Origin: Eubacteriales bacterium
GTDB lineage: Bacteria; Bacillota; Clostridia; Oscillospirales; Oscillospiraceae
DNA: 32,117 bases
Direction of reading: 5' to 3'
Assembly: GCA_030539285.1 (NCBI GenBank)
Contig: JAUNSH010000034.1
Location: 1 to 32,117 of the forward strand
A program made the position numbers and the translations under genes. This document shows, piece after piece, positions 14,211-22,345 of this stretch; the stretch's first letter is position 1; every line of letters begins with the position of its first letter. Under the pieces are notes generated by a model that saw nothing but the letters and a program-made list of their open reading frames with translations, did no database searches and had not been told where the DNA came from.

Positions 14211-14852
14211 ATGAGAAACTTGTATCAGGAACAGCTGTGGAAGCTGAGTCAGGAGCTGATCCAGATGGGAGCGGCCTGCGAGGAGATCATCGACCTGGCG
14301 GCCCAGTCCCTGACGGACTACAGTGAACAGCTGGAAGAGAAAACCGCTCAGGTGGGCGGCGTCATCGACGAGAGCGAGCGCACCATCGAGACCATCTGTC
14401 TGAAGCTTCTGCTGCGGCAGCAGCCCGTGGCAAAGGACCTGCGGCAGATCAGCGCCGCCATGAAAATGATCACCGACATGGAGCGCATCGGCGACCAGGC
14501 CGAGGATATTGTGGATCTGATCCCCAAAATGTCCAGAAGCGCGGAGGGAAACCAGCTTCAGGAAATGGCCAGGGCCGCCCAGACCATGGTCACCGAAGCG
14601 GTGGATGCCTATGTCAAGCAGGACCTGGCCCTTGCCAAAAAGGTCATGGGCGATGATGACATTGTGGATAACTACTTCAATCAGATCAAGTCGGACATTA
14701 TCGCCATGATCGCCACCAATCCCGGGGATGGAGAGTACGCGCTGGACCTTCTGATGATCGCCAAGTATTTTGAGCGCATCGGTGACCACTGCACCAACAT
14801 CGCCGAGTGGGTGGAGTTTTCCCTCACCGGCATCCGGGAGGAGTGCCAGTAA
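14211..14852 (+). CDS. phoU: Phosphate signalling protein PhoU
   Basis: Cytoplasmic negative regulator linking PstB activity to the PhoR kinase. The 213 residues form two three-helix PhoU repeats, each with the metal-contact text: KMITDMERIGDQAEDIVDL (about 84-102) and MIAKYFERIGDHCTNIAEW (about 184-202). The ATG at 14211 follows GGAGGG and lies 13 bases after pstB. The pst-phoU order is standard. A hairpin separates it from phoP. Confidence 0.95.
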   Translation: MRNLYQEQLWKLSQELIQMGAACEEIIDLAAQSLTDYSEQLEEKTAQVGGVIDESERTIETICLKLLLRQQPVAKDLRQISAAMKMITDMERIGDQAEDIVDLIPKMSRSAEGNQLQEMARAAQTMVTEAVDAYVKQDLALAKKVMGDDDIVDNYFNQIKSDIIAMIATNPGDGEYALDLLMIAKYFERIGDHCTNIAEWVEFSLTGIREECQ

Positions 14853-14894
14853 GGGCACTTGCATTTTGGCGCGGCTGAGGTTAGTATATAGAAA

Positions 14895-14927
14895 AAAGCC
14901 TTCCCCTTCGGGAAAGGCTTTAGGAGG
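14895..14927 (+). promoter_or_regulatory. Hairpin abutting the phoP ribosome site
   Basis: AAAGCCTT (14895-14902) and AAGGCTTT (14914-14921) form a perfect stem with additional C-G pairs near a TTC loop. The stem ends directly at AGGAGG (14922-14927), the ribosome site of phoP. Its core resembles the CCTTCCCC repeat at 8191, so it may be a repeat remnant. It could lower phoPR expression relative to pst-phoU, but it has no T-run of a true terminator. Confidence 0.4.
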
Positions 14928-14934
14928 AACCACA

Positions 14935-15615
14935 ATGATCTGGTGCGTAGAAGACGACCCGAGCATTCGGGAAATTGAAGTATATGCCTTGAATTCCACC
15001 GGGCTGGAGGCCCGGGGCTTTGCTGACGGCACTGAATTCTGGGACGCTTTGCAGAGCGGCAGGCCGGAGCTGGTGCTGCTGGACGTGATGCTGCCCGGTG
15101 ATGACGGCGTGGCGATCCTGAAGCGCCTGCGCGCAGACGAGCGGTACCGGGACATCCCCGTGATCATGGCCACCGCCAAGAGCACGGAGTTTGACAAGGT
15201 GCAGAGTCTGGACCTGGGGGCCGACGATTACATCACCAAGCCCTTCGGCATGATGGAGATGGTGTCCCGGGTGAAGGCCGTCCTGCGCCGGAGCCAGCCC
15301 AAGCAGGCTGCCGCCCTTTTAAAGCTGGGCGGCCTGGCGCTGGACGAGGGCCAGCACACCGTCACCATCGACGGTCAGCGGATCGCCCTGACCTATAAGG
15401 AATATGAGCTTTTGCGGCTGTTTTTGTCCCATCCCGGCATGGCTTTCAGCCGGGAGCAGCTGCTGCAAACTGTCTGGAATACGGATTACGCGGTAGAGAC
15501 CCGCACGGTGGATATGCACATCCGCACCCTGCGTCAGAAGCTGGGGGCTTATGGACAGCATATCGAGACCATCCGGGGCGTGGGCTACCGCCTGGAGGGA
15601 AACCATGACCAGTAG
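14935..15615 (+). CDS. phoP: Phosphate-type response regulator (PhoP/PhoB, OmpR family)
   Basis: DNA-binding response regulator, predicted to activate pst genes when phosphate is low. The receiver domain (1-117) has the acidic pocket ED-D (6-8), phosphoacceptor Asp50 in LLDVMLPGDDG, Thr80 and Lys102 in TKPF. The winged-helix effector (about 128-222) ends RTVDMHIRTLRQKLG and ETIRGVGYRLE. It has 226 residues. The start at 14935 is 7 bases from AGGAGG. Its end overlaps the sensor gene by 11 bases. The role is assigned from its location after pst-phoU; the domain set alone would fit many OmpR-family regulators. Confidence 0.88.
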   Translation: MIWCVEDDPSIREIEVYALNSTGLEARGFADGTEFWDALQSGRPELVLLDVMLPGDDGVAILKRLRADERYRDIPVIMATAKSTEFDKVQSLDLGADDYITKPFGMMEMVSRVKAVLRRSQPKQAAALLKLGGLALDEGQHTVTIDGQRIALTYKEYELLRLFLSHPGMAFSREQLLQTVWNTDYAVETRTVDMHIRTLRQKLGAYGQHIETIRGVGYRLEGNHDQ

Positions 15616-17257
15616 AATTTTTCGGTCCATCGTCACTGTGGCGGCGGCGATCCTGTGCAGCTCCCTGATCCTCATCATGGGCGTGCTGTATGGCTACGCC
15701 AACGATCTGCAGACTGCCCAGCTGAAAGACGAATTGAGCATTGCCGCCTCCGGCACGGAGCAGGGGGGCCTGAACTTTTTAAAGACGGTGGAAGCCAAGC
15801 GCTTCCGCCTGACCTGGATCCAGAGCGACGGAACGGTGCTCTATGACACCCACGCCGACTCGGAGGAGATGGAGAACCATCTGCAGCGGGAAGAGATCCA
15901 GCAGGCTCTGGGATATGGCAGCGGCAGTGCCGTGCGCCAGTCGGATACACTTCTCGAAAAGCGGATGTATGAGGCGGTGCGGCTTTCCGACGGCAGCGTA
16001 CTCCGCATTTCCGCCAGCCAGCAGACGCTGGTAGTCTTGCTGGCGGGGATGCTCCATCCGGTGTGCATCGTAGCCGCACTGGCCATCATTCTGTCAGCGA
16101 TCCTGGCCCACCGGGTATCCTGCAAGATCGTGGAGCCGCTGAACCATCTGGATCTGGAGCACCCGCTGGAAAACGACACCTACGAGGAGCTGTCGCCGCT
16201 GCTGGTCCGTATCCACCAGCAGCACAAAAAAATCGAGAATCAATTGCAGACGTTACAGCGAAAGAACGACGAATTTGACCAGATCACGGCCAATATGCAC
16301 GAGGGGCTGGTGCTGCTGGACGGCAGCGGGGCGGTGCTGAGTCTGAACCCGGCGGCGCAGAAGCTCTTCGGCGCAGATAAGGCGTCTGTGGGACGTCCAT
16401 TCTGCGCGGTGGACCGGAAATCCGATATGACCGCTGCGGTAGAAACTGCCCTGGAGCAGGGCCACAGCGAGCTGAAGGCGGAGCGGCAGGGCAGAACCTA
16501 CCAGTTCCTGCTGAACCGGATCTCCTCCGGTGAGGATGTGATCGGCCTGATGATCCTGGCGCTGGACGTCACCGACGTGCAGAACGCGGAGCAGAGCCGC
16601 CGGGAGTTCACCGCCAACGTGTCCCATGAGCTGAAGACCCCCCTGCAGTCCATTATCGGCAGCGCGGAGCTGCTGGAAAACGGACTGGTGAAGCCCGAGG
16701 ATACCCAGCGGTTCATCAGCAATATCCGTAAGGAAGCTTCCCGGCTGGTGCTGCTCATTGAAGACGTGATCCGCCTGAGCCATCTGGACGAGGGCGTGGA
16801 GATGCCGAGGGAAGATGTGGACCTGCTGGATATTGCCGAGGAGGTCTCCGATTCCCTGCGTCTCGCGGCGGAGGAAAAGAAGGTGTCCATCCGGGTGTCC
16901 GGTGACCACTGCACCTTCCCCGGTGTCAGGGGATTGGTGTTTGAGATCGCCCAGAATCTGTGCGCCAACGCCGTCAAGTATAACGTGGAGGGCGGCAAGG
17001 TGGACGTGACCGTGGCAAAAAAAGACGGACGCGTCGTCCTCACGGTGGCGGATACCGGCATCGGCATCCCGCGGTCGCAGCAAAGCCGGGTCTTCGAGCG
17101 GTTCTACCGGGTGGATAAGAGCCATTCCCGGGCCTCCGGCGGCACGGGACTGGGCCTGTCCATCGTCAAGCACGCGGCCCAGTACCACAACGCGGATATT
17201 CAGCTGCAAAGCGTCCCTGGCAAAGGCACCACCGTCACCGTGGCATTCCCTATGTGA
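15605..17257 (+). CDS. phoR: Phosphate-type sensor histidine kinase (PhoR)
   Basis: Membrane kinase predicted to phosphorylate the adjacent regulator. Its 550 residues are arranged as a membrane helix (about 8-31), an extracellular domain (about 32-140), a second helix (about 142-168), a linker, a PAS domain (about 222-330) starting EFDQITANMHEGLVLLDGSG, a HisKA domain with phosphoacceptor His341 in NVSHELKTPLQS, and an HATPase domain with N-box NLCANAVKYN (451-460), DTGIGIP (483-489) and GTGLGLS (513-519). This is the standard PhoR plan of Firmicutes. It overlaps phoP by 11 bases and ends the locus. Confidence 0.9.
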   Translation: MTSRIFRSIVTVAAAILCSSLILIMGVLYGYANDLQTAQLKDELSIAASGTEQGGLNFLKTVEAKRFRLTWIQSDGTVLYDTHADSEEMENHLQREEIQQALGYGSGSAVRQSDTLLEKRMYEAVRLSDGSVLRISASQQTLVVLLAGMLHPVCIVAALAIILSAILAHRVSCKIVEPLNHLDLEHPLENDTYEELSPLLVRIHQQHKKIENQLQTLQRKNDEFDQITANMHEGLVLLDGSGAVLSLNPAAQKLFGADKASVGRPFCAVDRKSDMTAAVETALEQGHSELKAERQGRTYQFLLNRISSGEDVIGLMILALDVTDVQNAEQSRREFTANVSHELKTPLQSIIGSAELLENGLVKPEDTQRFISNIRKEASRLVLLIEDVIRLSHLDEGVEMPREDVDLLDIAEEVSDSLRLAAEEKKVSIRVSGDHCTFPGVRGLVFEIAQNLCANAVKYNVEGGKVDVTVAKKDGRVVLTVADTGIGIPRSQQSRVFERFYRVDKSHSRASGGTGLGLSIVKHAAQYHNADIQLQSVPGKGTTVTVAFPM

Positions 17258-17271
17258 CAATTTGAAAACAA

Positions 17272-17301
17272 GGGCGCGCCGCAGCGTTTTGCGGCGCGCC
17301 C
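17272..17301. terminator. Shared bidirectional terminator between phoR and the PAS regulator
   Basis: GGGCGCGCCGC (17272-17282) and GCGGCGCGCCC (17291-17301) form a perfect 11-bp stem with an 8-nt loop. It is followed by CTGTTCCTG on the plus strand and by TTGTTTTC on the minus strand. It sits in the 104-base gap between two convergent genes and can serve both, better for the minus strand. Confidence 0.7.
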
Positions 17302-17361
17302 CTGTTCCTGCGCGGATGTACTTCTGTGCAGCGGTTTCTGGAATGTTTTTTCCTTGCGCTT

Positions 17362-18960
17362 TCACATTCCGTCGTTCTGACCGTAGAGATATTCCCCGGT
17401 CAGCTCCGCCAGGGTGTTTTCGCCCCAGCTGTAGTTGGTCAGGTAGCTGCCCTTGAACAGCTGGGCGTATTCCTCGTTTCCGGAGAGATAGTCGTAGAGG
17501 TCGCATTTCACCCGCTCCGGGATCAGCCGGCGCTTGCCGTTGACGGATTCCATGATGTCCGCTGCGCCGTACTCCTCCAGTGTGTTTTTCAGTCTCAGGG
17601 CTACCTTGCGGTATCTTGCCATGGTCAGGGAGCTTGCCGGCTCGTCCTCCCACAGAAAGCCGATGGCTTCCTCGGAGGAGATGAAGCCACCCTTTCGGTC
17701 AACGAGCAGGGCAAACAGCTCTTTGGCCTTTTCGTTGCGGAAAGCGATGGGCTTTTCCCCAACGAAGACATCAAAATACCCAAAGGTCCGGATATAGACC
17801 ATCGGCTCCGGCGCTTCCTGCCGGGGGGCGTCCATGCGGTAGAGCATTACATAGCACTTTCCTGTGCCGTCGTATTTCCGGGAGCAGATGGCCCGGATCC
17901 GGCGGTAGGTGTTGTGTTGGATGTCGAAATAGGGAAATTCCGCTTCCCCTGTGGAAAACAGGGTTTGGATGTCACTGTATGCAGTGCCGTTCCTTGCGGA
18001 GAACTCCCGTATGGTTGGCCGGATTTCCGCCAAAGCGCTCCACTGCTCCTGGGTGTAGCCGAAAAAGCTGCACACATTTTCGTGGCTGAGCAGGGGTCTG
18101 ACCCGGTTATCCTCCACTTCAAAGGCTACCATGCCCTGTGTAAACTGCATGGTCAGCGCCTGCACATTCTTCAGAGAATCGTTTTCCTGCCGCAGGGCCT
18201 CAGCCTCCTGCTCCGTCTGGCAGCAGCGGCAGCAGTACAGGCTCAGGTTGTCGTCCAGCCTGAGGAAGATGCCGGCGTAGGGCTTGTACTCCCCGGAGGA
18301 GGAGCGGGCGTGGTAGAAGACCCGGGCAGGGCGTTCCTCCGCGCGTTCCCAATAGCCGCCAAAGAAGCGGCGCAGCGCCGCCTGGTCAGGTTCCGCCGCA
18401 GTGCTGGTGATCCAGTTCTCCGTGGCGCTTTCCATTTCCATGGGGATGTTCTCAAGCCAATGAAAGCTGGGGGAATTCTGGCTGTATAAGCACTTTACGG
18501 TGTGGTTTGCCCGGTTAAATTCAAAAATTTTGTCGTAGACCTCGGACAACGCCCGCAGATACTGGTCGGTTTCCTGCTGCTGACGTTCCTGCTGCTGACG
18601 GGTCACGTCCGCCAGCACGCAGTCCGCCATCCAGCGGCCCTCCAGCTGATAGAAGGTCACGGTGTCCAGAACGTGGAGGGTCTGCCCCGCCCGGTTTACA
18701 AGGCGGTATTGCAGGGTTTGGGTCTGGGCCTTTTGGCGGATGCGTGCCAGAAAGCCCTCATATTCCTCCCGGTCCTCCGGGGGGAGGAAGGGAAGATAGC
18801 CGTCCCGGTCCTCCGCCAGCAGCTCCGCTTCGGAAGCGCCCAGCAGAGCGCAGAGATTTTGGTTGACATAACATAAATGCCGGGGCGGATCCAGGCAGTA
18901 TTGGTGAAAGCCGCAGACGCGGTTCAAAGCGTCCATTGGCCCGATGGGTTCATGGTTCAT
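17362..18960 (-). CDS. PAS-domain regulator with C-terminal SARP-like winged helix
   Basis: A predicted sensory transcription factor of 532 residues. The N-terminal PAS domain (about 15-120) holds YVNQNLCALLGASEAELL. A Gln/Glu-rich coiled coil (121-140) leads to a second PAS-like region (about 141-250), a short helix with the Cys cluster CCRCC (243-247), and a third PAS-like region (about 268-375). The last domain (about 388-495) begins YIRTFGYFDVFVGEKPIAFR and continues KELFALLVDRKGGFISSEEA, the pattern of the winged helix of SARP/BTAD-type activators. No histidine kinase, GGDEF or membrane helix is seen, so it is probably a one-component cytoplasmic regulator. The ligand and targets are unknown. 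It has its own strong promoter and stands alone, next to the end of the fatty-acid operon. Confidence 0.75.
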   Translation of the reverse strand: MNHEPIGPMDALNRVCGFHQYCLDPPRHLCYVNQNLCALLGASEAELLAEDRDGYLPFLPPEDREEYEGFLARIRQKAQTQTLQYRLVNRAGQTLHVLDTVTFYQLEGRWMADCVLADVTRQQQERQQQETDQYLRALSEVYDKIFEFNRANHTVKCLYSQNSPSFHWLENIPMEMESATENWITSTAAEPDQAALRRFFGGYWERAEERPARVFYHARSSSGEYKPYAGIFLRLDDNLSLYCCRCCQTEQEAEALRQENDSLKNVQALTMQFTQGMVAFEVEDNRVRPLLSHENVCSFFGYTQEQWSALAEIRPTIREFSARNGTAYSDIQTLFSTGEAEFPYFDIQHNTYRRIRAICSRKYDGTGKCYVMLYRMDAPRQEAPEPMVYIRTFGYFDVFVGEKPIAFRNEKAKELFALLVDRKGGFISSEEAIGFLWEDEPASSLTMARYRKVALRLKNTLEEYGAADIMESVNGKRRLIPERVKCDLYDYLSGNEEYAQLFKGSYLTNYSWGENTLAELTGEYLYGQNDGM

Positions 18961-18982
18961 AGGTTTCTCCCACAGAAAAGAA

Positions 18983-19031
18983 GTTGACGACTCAACATCC
19001 TAATTATACCACAGAATTTACCAATCGTCAA
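18983..19031 (-). promoter_or_regulatory. Promoter of the PAS regulator, with a possible operator
   Basis: On the minus strand TTGACG (19026-19031) and a perfect TATAAT (19003-19008) are spaced by 17 bases. Just downstream, around the start of transcription, GTTGA-CGAC-TCAAC (18983-18996) is a short inverted repeat, a common place for autoregulation. The promoter call is strong; the operator is a guess. Confidence 0.75.
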
Positions 19032-19039
19032 ATGCCGAT

Positions 19040-19071
19040 ACCCCTATGCGCGCAAAGCGCATAGGGGTTTT
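19040..19071. terminator. 12-bp hairpin after the fatty-acid operon
   Basis: ACCCCTATGCGC (19040-19051) and GCGCATAGGGGT (19057-19068) form a perfect 12-bp stem with a 5-nt loop. It lies 4 bases past the stop codon of the acyl-CoA synthetase gene and is the likely end of that operon. The T-run (TTTT) is on the plus-strand side; on the minus strand the stem is followed by ATCGG, so termination of the operon may be incomplete. Confidence 0.6.
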
Positions 19072-19072
19072 A

Positions 19073-20704
19073 TCAGGTAGCGGCCCGCAGCTCTGTTTTG
19101 CGGATCTTGCCGCTGATGGTTTTTGGCATTTCCGCCACGAATTCGATGAGACGCACCCACTTGTATTCCGCAAGTCTCGCGTTGCAGAAATCCTTGATCT
19201 CCTTTTCCAGCTCGGCGGAAGGCTCCCGGTTTCCCAGCACGATGAAGGCCTTGATGGCCTGCCCCCGGAGCTTGTCCGGTACGCCGATGACGCTGCACTC
19301 CACCACTGCCGGGTGCTCCATGAGGACATTTTCCACCTCGTAGGGGCCGACCCGGTAGCCGCCGGTCTTGATGATGTCGTCAAACCGTCCGTGGAACCAA
19401 TAGCGTCCCTGCCCGTCCCGGTAGGCGGCATCTCCGGTATGGTACACCCCGCCCCGCCAGACATGGCTGTACTGCTCCTCGTTATTGAGATACCCGCAGA
19501 ACACGCCGATCTGCCTGCCGTTTTCCGGGGGAAGGATCACCACCTCACCGATCTCCCCATCGGGTACCGGGTTTCCCTCTTTATCCCGCAGGTCGATGCG
19601 GTACAGGGGGGAGATGGTGCCCATGGAGCCTTCCACGGGCTGCATCCCGCGGAAATTCGCCATTAGCAGGGTGGTTTCCGTCTGTCCGTAGCCCTCCCGC
19701 AGCTCCAGCCCCGTGCGCTGGGCAAACTTGCGGAATACCTCGGGGGCCAGAATTTCTCCGGCGGTGGAGGCGTGGTGCAGACTGGGCATATCGGGGATGC
19801 CCTTGCGCACGAGATACCGGTACACCGTGGGCGGGGCGCAGAAGCTGGTCACACCATAGCGGTTGATGACGGTGCACAGCTGCTTGGGGTCAAAATTGTC
19901 AAAATCAAAGACCATCACCGCGCTGCCCACCAGCCACTGGCCGTAGAGCTTGCCCCAGGAGGCCTTGGCCCAGCCGGTCTCCGCCACGGTGAAGTGGAGG
20001 CCATCGTCTTCAGCCTGCTGCCAGTATTTCGCCGTGACGATGTGGGCCAGAGGATAGGAAAAGTCGTGGATGACGCCTTTGGGATAGCCCGTGGTGCCGG
20101 AGGTGAAGTACAGCAGCATAGGGTCTGTGACCTTTGTGGGGATACGTTCCAACGTATCCGGGGCTGCCGCCGCTTCCTTTGTCAGATTGCGAAAACCTTC
20201 GATGTCCTTGCGAACAGTCCACAAACGGCTGTCGATGCCCGCTTCCTTTACAGCGGCCCGCAGCTTTTCCGCCGTGTCCCCGTAGGGGGTGCAAAGAATA
20301 GCGTCCACCTTCGCCATGCGGATGCGGTAGACGTAGTCACTGACTGTCAGCATATGGGTAGCGGGAATGGCGGTGATGCCCAGCTTGTGCAGCGCCAGTA
20401 CGGCGAACCAGTATTCGTAGTGCCGCTTGAGCACCAGCATCACCCGGTCCCCTTTTTGGAGACCCGCTTCCCGGAACACGTTCGCCATGCGGTCAGACTG
20501 CTCCTTTACATCGGAAAAAGTGAAGATATGCTCCTCATTTTCCGCGTTGCACCAGACCATGGCCCGTTTTTCCGGGGTTTCGGCGGCAATGGCATCCACA
20601 ACATCATAGGCAAAATTGAAATGATCGGGGTAGTGGAGGGAAATGTGCTGTAAAGCGCCATTTTCGTCCAGGGTTTCTTCACAAAATTTCTGATAAATGC
20701 TCAT
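19073..20704 (-). CDS. AMP-forming acyl-CoA synthetase (acetyl/medium-chain type)
   Basis: Activates a carboxylic acid to acyl-CoA through an acyl-adenylate. The 543-residue protein has the ATP loop YFTSGTTGYPKG (199-210), ALxGYGQTE-type motif EGYGQTE (337-343), HTGD (422-425), the hinge GRFDDIIKTGGYRVGP and catalytic Lys533 in ISGKIRK. Text such as ETGWAKASWGKLYGQW suggests the medium-chain (ACSM-like) branch, but the substrate cannot be fixed from sequence. It is the last gene of the fatty-acid operon; its start overlaps the end of accA by 4 bases, so it is co-translated. This is unusual company for accA and may supply primers or recycle exogenous acids. Confidence 0.9.
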   Translation of the reverse strand: MSIYQKFCEETLDENGALQHISLHYPDHFNFAYDVVDAIAAETPEKRAMVWCNAENEEHIFTFSDVKEQSDRMANVFREAGLQKGDRVMLVLKRHYEYWFAVLALHKLGITAIPATHMLTVSDYVYRIRMAKVDAILCTPYGDTAEKLRAAVKEAGIDSRLWTVRKDIEGFRNLTKEAAAAPDTLERIPTKVTDPMLLYFTSGTTGYPKGVIHDFSYPLAHIVTAKYWQQAEDDGLHFTVAETGWAKASWGKLYGQWLVGSAVMVFDFDNFDPKQLCTVINRYGVTSFCAPPTVYRYLVRKGIPDMPSLHHASTAGEILAPEVFRKFAQRTGLELREGYGQTETTLLMANFRGMQPVEGSMGTISPLYRIDLRDKEGNPVPDGEIGEVVILPPENGRQIGVFCGYLNNEEQYSHVWRGGVYHTGDAAYRDGQGRYWFHGRFDDIIKTGGYRVGPYEVENVLMEHPAVVECSVIGVPDKLRGQAIKAFIVLGNREPSAELEKEIKDFCNARLAEYKWVRLIEFVAEMPKTISGKIRKTELRAAT

Positions 20705-21489
20705 GTACGCTCCTTCACCTGACCGATGCGGCGGAAACGGTCATAGCGCTTGGTAATCAGGTCGGGGTCTTTGCTCAAAACCGCCAGCTCTGCGGCCAAT
20801 TCCTCCCGAAGCCGGTCGTAAAAGGGCTTCTGGCCCAGTTCCTTTTCCGGGAGAATTTTTTCAATGACGCCCAGACGAAGGGCATCCTCCGCTGTCAGCT
20901 TCAGGCTGGCCGCTGCTTCCTCGGCTTTTTTCGCGTCCTTCCACAGAATGCTGGCGCAGCCCTCCGGGGAAATGACAGAATAAACGGCGTTGCTCAGCAT
21001 CCACACCCGGTCGGCAACCGCCAGGGCCAGCGCGCCGCCGCTGCCGCCCTCGCCCACGAGAATCGAAATAACGGGCACACACAGAGTGGACAGCTCCATG
21101 AGGTTTTCAGCGATGGCCTGTCCCTGACCCCGCTGTTCCGCGCCGACGCCGCAGTTTGCCCCGGAGGTGTCCACAAAGCAGATCACCGGCCTGCCGAATT
21201 TCTCCGCCTGCTTTGCAAGGCGCAGGGCCTTCCGGTAGCCCTCCGGCTGGGGCGCGCCGAAGTTGCGGAAGGACCGCTCTTTTGCTGTGTGCCCTTTTTC
21301 AATGGCAATGACGGTGACGGGGGTTTCCCTCAGCCGGGCGATGCCGCCCACGATGGCCGGGTCGTCGCCATAGCGCCGGTCGCCGTGAAGCTCTACAAAA
21401 TCCGTGAACATATTCTGGATATAATTAAGGCCGGTGGGCCGCTGGCTGTCCCGGGCCAGCTTCACCACCGCGTAAGGTACCTGATTCAC
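20701..21489 (-). CDS. accA: Acetyl-CoA carboxylase carboxyltransferase subunit alpha
   Basis: With AccD transfers the carboxyl group from biotin to acetyl-CoA to make malonyl-CoA. The 262 residues carry the crotonase-like carboxyltransferase fold: RRYGDDPAIVGGIARL, FVDTSGANCGVGAEQRGQ and the oxyanion-hole region GEGGSGGALALAVAD. I chose the GTG at 21489, 7 bases after AGGGAGG and 4 bases after the accD stop. An ATG six codons upstream would overlap accD and has no ribosome site. The protein lacks the N-terminal extension of the 319-residue E. coli enzyme, as is common in Firmicutes. Confidence 0.93.
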   Translation of the reverse strand: MNQVPYAVVKLARDSQRPTGLNYIQNMFTDFVELHGDRRYGDDPAIVGGIARLRETPVTVIAIEKGHTAKERSFRNFGAPQPEGYRKALRLAKQAEKFGRPVICFVDTSGANCGVGAEQRGQGQAIAENLMELSTLCVPVISILVGEGGSGGALALAVADRVWMLSNAVYSVISPEGCASILWKDAKKAEEAAASLKLTAEDALRLGVIEKILPEKELGQKPFYDRLREELAAELAVLSKDPDLITKRYDRFRRIGQVKERT

Positions 21490-21493
21490 GGCG

Positions 21494-22345
21494 TTACCTC
21501 CCTTCATGGACGCTCAGCAGCGTAGACAGCAGCTTTTTCTGCCCGCTTCTCGGGGCGATGCTGTCCACAAAGCCGTGCTGTAATACAAATTCCGCCTTCT
21601 GGAAACCCTTGGGCAGGGCTTTTTTCGTGGTCTGCTCGATGACCCGTGCCCCGGCAAAGCCGATGGTGGCCCCCGGCTCTGCCAGAAGGATGTCCGCCTC
21701 CATGGCGAAGCTGGCGGTGACACCGCCGGTGGTGGGGTCGGTCAGCACCGCGATGTACAGCAGTCCCGCGTCACTGTGGCGCTTGACTGCCGCACTGGTC
21801 TTCGCCATCTGCATGAGAGACAGCAGTCCCTCCTGCATTCTTGCGCCGCCGGACACCGTAAAGCCCACCACGGGAAGACGCTTTTGCAGGGCAAACTCGA
21901 ACAGCTGGGTGATTTTTTCCCCCACCGCGCTGCCCATGGAGCCCATCATGAAGTTTGGCTCCATGACGAACAGGGCGCACTTGCTGCCGCCGATGTCCGC
22001 TGTACCGCAGACCACCGCCTCGGCTTCACCGCTGGCAGAGCGGACGGTTTCCAGCTTCTCCGTATAGCCGGGAAAACCCAGGGGATTTTCCGAAACAACG
22101 TGGGAAAACAGTTCCCGGAAGCTGCCCTTATCCGCGATCATGGCAATGCGCTGCCGGGCATTCATGCGGAAGTGATAGCCGCAGGGGCATACCAGGCGGC
22201 TGCTCCACAGCTTGCTCACCGGGATGGACTTATGGCAGTTGGGGCAGACCTGTTCCGGCTCCCCGGCGTCCTGCTGGACGGGAGCCGTGGTGCGGCCGCC
22301 CTCCTCCAGCTTGTTTTTTGGCTTCAAAAATTCGATAAAGGCCAT
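21494..22345 (-). CDS. accD: Acetyl-CoA carboxylase carboxyltransferase subunit beta
   Basis: Partner of AccA. The 283 residues begin with a zinc ribbon (CPNC at 34-37 and CPCG at 53-56), then the carboxyltransferase core with FMMGSMGSAVGEK, VSGGARMQEG and LTDPTTGGVTASFA. The second zinc knuckle reads Cys-Pro-Cys rather than the usual Cys-x-x-Cys; the codons are unambiguous. The start at 22345 abuts the accC stop without a gap. Confidence 0.94.
   Translation of the reverse strand: MAFIEFLKPKNKLEEGGRTTAPVQQDAGEPEQVCPNCHKSIPVSKLWSSRLVCPCGYHFRMNARQRIAMIADKGSFRELFSHVVSENPLGFPGYTEKLETVRSASGEAEAVVCGTADIGGSKCALFVMEPNFMMGSMGSAVGEKITQLFEFALQKRLPVVGFTVSGGARMQEGLLSLMQMAKTSAAVKRHSDAGLLYIAVLTDPTTGGVTASFAMEADILLAEPGATIGFAGARVIEQTTKKALPKGFQKAEFVLQHGFVDSIAPRSGQKKLLSTLLSVHEGR

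Noticed and set aside
12716-14212. A 498-codon minus-strand open frame opposite pstA and pstB
   Set aside because: Antisense to two well-supported genes and without any recognisable motif.
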